Shown: positions 33,497-38,252 of the stretch, in pieces
How positions within the stretch are numbered: position 1 is the first letter of the stretch
Layout: each line of letters starts with the position of its first letter
Assembly: GCA_018715065.1 (NCBI GenBank)
Contig: DVMJ01000066.1
Span: 1 to 38,252 of the forward strand
Length of the DNA stretch: 38,252 nucleotides
Source of the DNA: Fimiplasma intestinipullorum
GTDB taxonomy: Bacteria > Bacillota_I > Bacilli_A > Erysipelotrichales > Coprobacillaceae
Reading direction: 5' to 3'
Notes under the pieces: generated by a model
What the model was told of the DNA's origin: nothing
The model's input: the letters and a program-made list of their open reading frames with translations, nothing else
Databases searched by the model: none
Made by a program: the position numbers and the translations under genes

Positions 33497-34234
33497 ATGG
33501 CTCTCTATGCTTTAGGGGATCTGCATCTGAGTTTTCAGACAGATAAATCTATGGATCGCTTTGGTGCGGTCTGGAAAGATCATGAAAAGAAAATTGAACA
33601 AAATGTGTGTGAAAGGGTGCGAGAAGAAGATACACTTGTTTTGACAGGGGATCATTCCTGGGGAAGAAGGCTGTCTGAATGTGAGGAAGATCTTGCTTTT
33701 ATCGAACGACTGCCAGGCCGCAAGATTTTGTTGCGCGGGAATCACGATATGTTTTGGAGTGTCAATAAAACCGCTGCTTTAAATGCCCGTTATCAGGGAA
33801 AGCTTTTCTTCTTACAGAATAATTTTGCTGTCTATGAAAACTATGCACTGGTTGGCACAAAAGGATATACTTTTGAGGGTCCTTTCTATTTCAATGTGCA
33901 TCAGGAAATCATTGGCTGGGATCAAGAAAAGGAAAAACAGGCAAAGAAGCTTATTCAACGTGAAGCGCATCGTTTAGAATTGTCTATTCAGGCAGCGATG
34001 CAGGCCGGGTTTCGTCACTTTATCATGTTTTTACATTATCCGCCGACTAGTATTTTGGAAGATCGTTCTTTATTGACTGACATCGCCGAAAAATATGGTG
34101 TAGAACAGGTAATCTATTCCCATTGTCATGGAGAGGCGCGATTTCATGATAGTTTATTAGGAGAACATCGCGGGATCCAATATTCACTGGTTTCGGGTGA
34201 TTATTTGGATTTTTGTCCTCTCAAGTTACTTTGA
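33497..34234 (+). CDS. Calcineurin-like metallophosphoesterase
   Basis: 245 residues. The metal-binding motifs of the superfamily are GDLH (Asp8, His10), TGDHSWG (Asp52), RGNHD (Asn82, His83), FLHYPP and IYSHCHG. These place two metals and give phosphomono- or diesterase activity. The His in the GD-H-SWG motif stands where many members have GDxxD or GDxxN. The RBS AAGGAGA is 8 bases before ATG. Monocistronic and convergent with the PAS gene. The substrate is unknown. Confidence 0.9.
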   Translation: MALYALGDLHLSFQTDKSMDRFGAVWKDHEKKIEQNVCERVREEDTLVLTGDHSWGRRLSECEEDLAFIERLPGRKILLRGNHDMFWSVNKTAALNARYQGKLFFLQNNFAVYENYALVGTKGYTFEGPFYFNVHQEIIGWDQEKEKQAKKLIQREAHRLELSIQAAMQAGFRHFIMFLHYPPTSILEDRSLLTDIAEKYGVEQVIYSHCHGEARFHDSLLGEHRGIQYSLVSGDYLDFCPLKLL

Positions 34235-34257
34235 TTGTAATAAGAGAGACTGAAAAA

Positions 34258-34282
34258 AACGTCGCCAAGCAAGCGACGTTTT
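34258..34282. terminator. Bidirectional terminator
   Basis: AACGTCGC (34258-34265) pairs with GCGACGTT (34273-34280). T-runs lie in both directions, serving the metallophosphoesterase and the convergent PAS gene. Confidence 0.85.
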
Positions 34283-34290
34283 AATTTTGG

Positions 34291-34683
34291 TCATTTCTCA
34301 TTAGGTCTGTTTTTCCAGTATTCTGCCACCGATTTTTCAGGCGCCTCCTGACTCCATGGCATCTCGTGGCGCTCAAAATAACCGATGACTGTTCCAGACG
34401 CATCGCGGACAGGGACGAAGAATTCTCTTTCACCGGTCTTTGTATTTAAGGTTTCAAACATTTCATCTTCGCCATGATCAGCTCGTTCGAGAAAGGCTTC
34501 GATCTTCGTTTTCGAATTGGCATTATGGCATTGAAAGAGGCTGGAACCGATCTGAACGCGTGCTCCATAACGGATCTTGGCAGTCTTATTCATATAACGC
34601 ACAATATGCTGCCGATCGACAAAGACAATTTCATAGGCATAGGCATCTAAGATGGCTGCGAGTACTTCCTTATTGATATCCAT
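34291..34683 (-). CDS. Single PAS-domain protein
   Basis: 130 residues with one PAS domain. AYEIVFVDRQHIVRYMNKTA starts the first strand pair, and FQCHNANSKTKIEAFLERAD and VPVRDASGTVIGYFERHE are the typical helix and last strands. It resembles the PAS module of DUF438-type proteins, which often bind small ligands or haem, but no partner domain (kinase, HTH) is fused. The ATG at 34683, 8 bases after AAGGAG, is preferred over codons upstream at 34689 and 34692. Ligand unknown. Confidence 0.85.
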   Translation of the reverse strand: MDINKEVLAAILDAYAYEIVFVDRQHIVRYMNKTAKIRYGARVQIGSSLFQCHNANSKTKIEAFLERADHGEDEMFETLNTKTGEREFFVPVRDASGTVIGYFERHEMPWSQEAPEKSVAEYWKNRPNEK

Positions 34684-34771
34684 TTTCATCACTCCTTAGA
34701 AGTATTTTACTTGCTTTTCTAGGCAAGGTAAATATTTATTAGAAAATCTTCCCAGCAATAGTGAAAAGAAG

Positions 34772-34800
34772 TTGTCAGTATCATCGAATCAGGCTAAAAT
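34772..34800 (+). promoter_or_regulatory. Promoter of the yjdF riboswitch and gene
   Basis: TTGTCA (34772-34777), a 17-base spacer and TAAAAT (34795-34800). The transcript should begin near 34807, immediately before the structured leader. Confidence 0.75.
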
Positions 34801-34807
34801 GAAACTG

Positions 34808-34920
34808 CAAAGATAAAAACACCATGAGCCGGTTGGTAGTCCGGCCGCACGTCACGTGTCAGTAACCCTCCCTCCTTGGGTCGTCCCTTCTTTGTATGAA
34901 TCAATAAGGAGGAAACGATA
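34808..34920 (+). promoter_or_regulatory. yjdF-type riboswitch leader with SD-sequestering arm
   Basis: A GC-rich island in AT-rich DNA folds as consecutive hairpins: GCCGG/CCGGC (34828-34832, 34841-34845), CACG/CGTG around TCA (34848-34858) and ACCC/GGGT (34865-34868, 34878-34881). The loop of the last contains CCTCCTT (34871-34877), a perfect complement of the yjdF RBS AAGGAGG (34906-34912). Position upstream of a yjdF homologue and this layout fit the known yjdF riboswitch, reported to bind azaaromatic compounds. I recognised it by context and structure, not by a covariance-model score. Confidence 0.75.
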
Positions 34921-35337
34921 ATGGATGAAATTTCATGCAAACTGACTGTTTTTTTTGAAGATCCTTTTTGGGTCGGGGTTTTCGAACAATCCTTGGACGG
35001 ACAAATGCAGGTCGCTAAAGTGACCTTTGGAACAGAGCCGTCCGATCAAATGGTTCTTCACTGGATCTTAAGACAGTTTCATTTGCTGGTATTTAGTCCG
35101 GCTGTGGCAATTAAGGCTAGACCGAAAGCCGTGCGCTTTAAACGGCGCATGCGGTTGGCTCGTCAGGAGAGCCAAGCGAAAGGCGTTGGAACGAAAGCCA
35201 TGCAGGCAATCTCCAAACAGCATGAAGCGCGTAAAAATCAGCAAACCGCTTTGGCAAGACAAGAACACCTGAGAAAGGCAGCCAAGAAATATGCTCTCAA
35301 ACAGCAAAAGCGTAAGGAAAAACATCGAGGACATTGA
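34921..35337 (+). CDS. yjdF: YjdF family protein (DUF2992)
   Basis: 138 residues. The N-terminal half (LTVFFEDPFWVGVFEQ, KVTFGTEPSDQMVLHWIL) is the conserved YjdF beta-rich part. The C-terminus is a long basic helix rich in Lys, Arg, Gln and Ala (KQHEARKNQQTALARQEHL), as in the Bacillus subtilis protein. The function is unproven; the family is linked to the yjdF riboswitch that precedes it here, so a role in handling toxic aromatic compounds is proposed in the literature. The RBS AAGGAGG can be masked by the leader. Stop codon in a terminator. Confidence 0.92.
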   Translation: MDEISCKLTVFFEDPFWVGVFEQSLDGQMQVAKVTFGTEPSDQMVLHWILRQFHLLVFSPAVAIKARPKAVRFKRRMRLARQESQAKGVGTKAMQAISKQHEARKNQQTALARQEHLRKAAKKYALKQQKRKEKHRGH

Positions 35338-35351
35338 TTCTCGATGTTTTT
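35318..35351 (+). terminator. Terminator overlapping the yjdF stop codon
   Basis: AAAAACATCGAG (35318-35329) pairs with CTCGATGTTTTT (35340-35351). The TGA stop lies in the loop. Confidence 0.85.
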
Positions 35352-35374
35352 ACCCAGAAAGGGGGAAAGTGAAA

Positions 35375-36748
35375 ATGAAAAACTATTTTGTTAAGATATA
35401 TGATGAACAACATTGGGAAGTCGTCGTGCAGAAAGGAATGGATGGGATGTTCAGTCAACTGTTAGGCTTCTATGCACATATCGATCCCGAACGTCGTCAG
35501 GACCTATATTTGCTGATGCAAAAAGAAAAGCAGTTGCTTTCAGATAATGAGCAGAGTGATTTTGAGCACTGGCTGCTGGGAAGCGCCGGCGCGCTTACAC
35601 TTGACCAGTTGGCGAGGCTTTATCGTGGTTTTTTAGCTTACTGGTCATGGAGTGGTTATCTTATTTTAAAAGTAGATGAATTTTGTTTGTTTCCACCTAG
35701 TTATGTTCTTCAGATTGATCCAGAAGGCATGATCCTGAACGAGCTTGACGATTTCATTAAGGAAGGAGAAATAGGGAAAGGAACGCTGCTGGAAGCCATC
35801 TGTGAGAAATTGCATCTTTCCATGCAGATTGGATCCGTAGTGGAAATGAACGATCTTCGCCTGGAGACATTGCTGCTTTCACAGCTCATCGTCAAAGCTT
35901 TAAAAAGAAGACATGTGTATTCTTTGACAGATCTGTTTTCTTTGTCTGATAGAGAGTTAAGTCGTATCCCTCATTTAGGTCAGGCAGGTAGACAAACACT
36001 TCATGTACAAATCGAACAATGGCAGAATGCCCATCGTGGAGAATTGCTCAAAGAAATGGTCGTAGAGATAACGCAAGAGGATCAAATGCGTTCCTGTTTG
36101 CTTGAGTGGAAGGCGGGCAACACCAACACGCTGGCCAAACAATTATTTGAAGAGGTATTCGGACAACGGGAAGGTCCGCTATATAAACAGAAACGGGCGA
36201 TGTTTCCAGAAGGCTGGACGCTCTTTTTCCTCAGTCAGGGATATCTTTACCTTTCGGATCTTTACGCAGACCGGAATCTTTTAAGTGATAAACTGCATGA
36301 TGACAAAGGAGAACTGACTAGGGCATTGGATCTTAACTGCACCAGTTTATGGATCAGTGAAGAGTTAGCCATTGATCTGATGGAAAACCCTGAAATAAGT
36401 TTGACTGAGATCATGCAGCGACTCGAAACAGAAAAAGAGACTGTAACGATGCTCTTAGAGAAAATGCAGAGGGATGATCCTCAATGGATCGATCTATCCG
36501 TTCTGCAGGAACACCTGCCTTCCATGACACCGCATTTGCTGCATCTTCTATTGATTCGCAGTGTGCAGCAGGGCGTCTCATTCTATTTGCCGCTGGAAGA
36601 CTATTATCGCAAAATCGAACAGATGGAGACACGGGACGAAAAGATCATCAACGCATTGTACGCGGATCCTTGCTTAAAGGATCAGGAAGCGTTAGTGGCT
36701 TATGTCGACATGGTTTTTAAGCCGGTGGATCCTACGAAGATCCATTAA
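35375..36748 (+). CDS. Protein with degenerate RNA polymerase alpha-CTD-like domain (paralogue 1)
   Basis: 457 residues; no assigned family. Residues about 157-215 resemble the RNA polymerase alpha C-terminal domain (helix-hairpin-helix): LLLSQLIVKALKRRHVYSLT, then DLFSLSDRELSRIPHLG. However, the Arg and Asn that contact UP-element DNA in E. coli alpha (R265, N268) are Leu171 and Lys174 here. The N-terminal (WEVVVQKGMDG, ARLYRGFLAYW) and C-terminal (ALYADPCLKDQ, LVAYVDMVF) regions match the next gene's product. The ATG at 35375 has GGGGGAAAG upstream. It is separated from yjdF by a terminator and from its paralogue by 18 bases. Function unknown. Confidence 0.8.
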   Translation: MKNYFVKIYDEQHWEVVVQKGMDGMFSQLLGFYAHIDPERRQDLYLLMQKEKQLLSDNEQSDFEHWLLGSAGALTLDQLARLYRGFLAYWSWSGYLILKVDEFCLFPPSYVLQIDPEGMILNELDDFIKEGEIGKGTLLEAICEKLHLSMQIGSVVEMNDLRLETLLLSQLIVKALKRRHVYSLTDLFSLSDRELSRIPHLGQAGRQTLHVQIEQWQNAHRGELLKEMVVEITQEDQMRSCLLEWKAGNTNTLAKQLFEEVFGQREGPLYKQKRAMFPEGWTLFFLSQGYLYLSDLYADRNLLSDKLHDDKGELTRALDLNCTSLWISEELAIDLMENPEISLTEIMQRLETEKETVTMLLEKMQRDDPQWIDLSVLQEHLPSMTPHLLHLLLIRSVQQGVSFYLPLEDYYRKIEQMETRDEKIINALYADPCLKDQEALVAYVDMVFKPVDPTKIH

Positions 36749-36766
36749 GAGAGGAGAGAGGGGCAC

Positions 36767-38191
36767 ATGAAGAAGTATTATTATCAATGCCGCAAGGATG
36801 GCTCTTGGGAAGTGGCACAATTAGATGGCCTGGATAGCTTGGCGAGTTGCTGGCTGGGACGGTATTGTCACATCAGACCAGAGAAGCAGACCTGCTTTCA
36901 AGCGCTATGGGATGCTAATTTGAAAGCGCAATCAGAGGCAGTGTCGCATCAGCTTTCGCAGTGGATTGCATATCTGGAAAAGGGGGAACCCGTTCGATTA
37001 GATATTGAGACATTAGCCGATCTGTATCGTGGCTTTCTGGCATTGCATACGCCTGTCATTGATGACTGGCAGGTCGAGCTCGATGAGATGTGGCTTCCTG
37101 AACGATATCCTATTTTGACAGATCTACGGACACCCTTGCTCAATGAACTCAAAGATTGGGTTCTGACACAGCAGATTCCTTCCCGTAGTTTGCTGGCGGC
37201 TTACCTGAAAACCAGTGGGACACAGCTTGAACTCGTATCCATCAGGCCGGCAGCGGATGTGAGTGAACTTCCGCTGTCCTGTTTAGATTTGACGGTACGT
37301 TCTACCAACTGCTTAAGGCGGGCGGGCTGCACCGCTTTGAGTCAGGTTTTGGCTTTAACGGACGATGAAATGGATGCGATTCGTTATTTAGGGAAAAAGG
37401 GCGCTGCTGAGGTCATAGAGACAAGAGATAAGTGGCAGAAAGTGATAGAGGAACAGGGGCTGGATCTTTATACCATGGTCATGACGCAAGAACACATCCA
37501 AACGGAAATCACCAAGGTAGTACCCCACGGACAAATAATGGCCGTTGCCGTTCATTTATACAAAGAGCTCTTTTATTATACGGAGTCGCTTGTTACCGGT
37601 CATCATGCCTATTTTCCGGAAAAGCAATTACTTAGTTTGTGTGCCCTGGGTTATTTTGATTATCCGTCTTTAAGAAAGGACGCACATCAGCTGGATCGCT
37701 TATTTGGAGAGGATGCCATTTCTTCCAAACTGCAAGAGATCGATGTGCTCGAATCTGATTATATGCTGATCAGTCCTACGGCTTATCAGACGCTTCAAGA
37801 CCACCCGGAGTGGTTAAAAGCAGAAGCACAGGCTTATCTTGAAGAAGAAACACAAACGTTTGCAGCTAGGCTGAAAGATTTGTCAGTGAATCGTTTTGCT
37901 GAAGAAGAATTCGATCGGATCCCGCTGTCACAATTGACCGATCATGCCTGGGAACCCTACACGCTGGCTCGGATCTTTCATGAGACACAAAAACAGTATC
38001 ATTATTTCTGTTTGCCTTATATGTATTTTGAAAAGATCGTCGATCGTATGTCGAACAGCTCGCAAACGACAAATGACGAACTGGATCAGCTGTTTGCCGA
38101 TCCGCTTTTGGCCAGTCCGCGAACTTTATACCGCTATGTGCATACACATTTGGACGCTGACTATTTGAACCTCGATCTTGAAGACGATTAA
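36767..38191 (+). CDS. Protein with RNA polymerase alpha-CTD-like domain (paralogue 2)
   Basis: 474 residues, paralogue of the preceding protein. Residues about 164-222 closely match bacterial alpha-CTD: LDLTVRSTNCLRRAG, then VLALTDDEMDAIRYLGKKG. The DNA-contacting positions known in E. coli alpha (R265, N268, C269, G296, K298, E302) correspond to Arg178, Asn181, Cys182, Gly209, Lys211 and Glu215, so this copy could bind AT-rich minor groove. The flanks (WEVAQLDGLD, LADLYRGFLALH, LDEMWLPERYP, LFADPLLASP) are shared with paralogue 1. There is no other recognisable domain, signal peptide or membrane segment. The RBS is in GGAGAGAGGGG. Function unknown. Confidence 0.82.
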   Translation: MKKYYYQCRKDGSWEVAQLDGLDSLASCWLGRYCHIRPEKQTCFQALWDANLKAQSEAVSHQLSQWIAYLEKGEPVRLDIETLADLYRGFLALHTPVIDDWQVELDEMWLPERYPILTDLRTPLLNELKDWVLTQQIPSRSLLAAYLKTSGTQLELVSIRPAADVSELPLSCLDLTVRSTNCLRRAGCTALSQVLALTDDEMDAIRYLGKKGAAEVIETRDKWQKVIEEQGLDLYTMVMTQEHIQTEITKVVPHGQIMAVAVHLYKELFYYTESLVTGHHAYFPEKQLLSLCALGYFDYPSLRKDAHQLDRLFGEDAISSKLQEIDVLESDYMLISPTAYQTLQDHPEWLKAEAQAYLEEETQTFAARLKDLSVNRFAEEEFDRIPLSQLTDHAWEPYTLARIFHETQKQYHYFCLPYMYFEKIVDRMSNSSQTTNDELDQLFADPLLASPRTLYRYVHTHLDADYLNLDLEDD

Positions 38192-38200
38192 AACAAAGTG

Positions 38201-38234
38201 AACGTTTCTTTTTGAACGTTTTGCTGCTTTTTTT
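38201..38234 (+). terminator. Probable terminator of the alpha-CTD-like pair
   Basis: AACGTT (38201-38206) pairs with AACGTT (38215-38220), with a T7 run at 38228-38234. The stem is short and the run is set back. Confidence 0.4.
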
Positions 38235-38252
38235 CGCGAGATTGCTTCGATC

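Noticed and set aside
1..38252. CRISPR array, tRNA, rRNA or intact insertion sequence
   Set aside because: No regularly spaced short repeats, cloverleaf sequences, rRNA motifs or transposase with terminal repeats were found on reading both strands.

Overview
The window looks like a chromosomal segment of a low-GC, Gram-positive, anaerobic gut-type Firmicute, plausibly of the Erysipelotrichia. This is inferred from AT-rich intergenic DNA, strong AGGAGG-type ribosome binding sites, Bacillus-like promoters, intrinsic terminators with U-tracts, and a gene set (yjdF, YnbB-type lyase, GH1 6-phospho-beta-glucosidase, KptA, NCS2 purine permease). TGA is used as a stop codon. Most of the segment is ordinary chromosome made of short operons, with several decayed genes between them.

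Layout. 1-2852: a 5'-incomplete TOTE-type primase-helicase-PLD protein, broken by two single-base homopolymer shifts. 2853-3311: AT-rich DNA with a 70-bp-period direct repeat ahead of an orphan 495-residue protein (3312-4799). 4974-7602: a PnuC-like transporter with an extra N-terminal exported region, EF-P and a short-chain dehydrogenase. 7599-8855: a convergent PLP lyase whose stop codon interlocks with that of the dehydrogenase. 9100-14578: a small acidic protein, an OppA-type lipoprotein, a PHP phosphoesterase, gene relics, a GNAT enzyme and an iron-sulfur-flavoprotein-like reductase. 14658-16938: a cre-controlled GH1 glycosidase and a YczE-type membrane protein. 17264-21669: SWIM protein, pRiA4b ORF3-like protein, tandem GNAT, Nudix-SnoaL fusion and KptA. 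21670-22092: mostly relic DNA, including an ABC exporter fragment. 22363-26140: a four-gene chaperone cassette (zinc ribbon membrane protein, DUF5685, J-protein, Hsp70). 26462-28331: a DUF89 protein and a triple-HTH protein derived from a transposase OrfA. 28433-29788: a purine permease. 30079-32029: ADP-ribosylglycohydrolase, a macro-domain protein with a helical C-terminus, and a broken small ORF. 32240-34683: a BIG2/Ada-like surface protein, a metallophosphoesterase and a PAS protein. 34772-38191: a yjdF riboswitch and yjdF, followed by two paralogous proteins carrying an RNA polymerase alpha-CTD-like domain.

Functional themes. Three loci touch ADP-ribose or NAD chemistry: PnuC uptake, KptA with a Nudix neighbour, and ARH with a macro-domain protein. 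The yjdF leader contains a 7-nt stretch complementary to the yjdF Shine-Dalgarno, which suggests translational control. Stop codons repeatedly lie inside the terminator hairpin. The least explained items are the two alpha-CTD-like paralogues, the triple-HTH protein and the J-protein/Hsp70/DUF5685 cassette. No tRNA, rRNA, CRISPR array or intact insertion sequence was seen.
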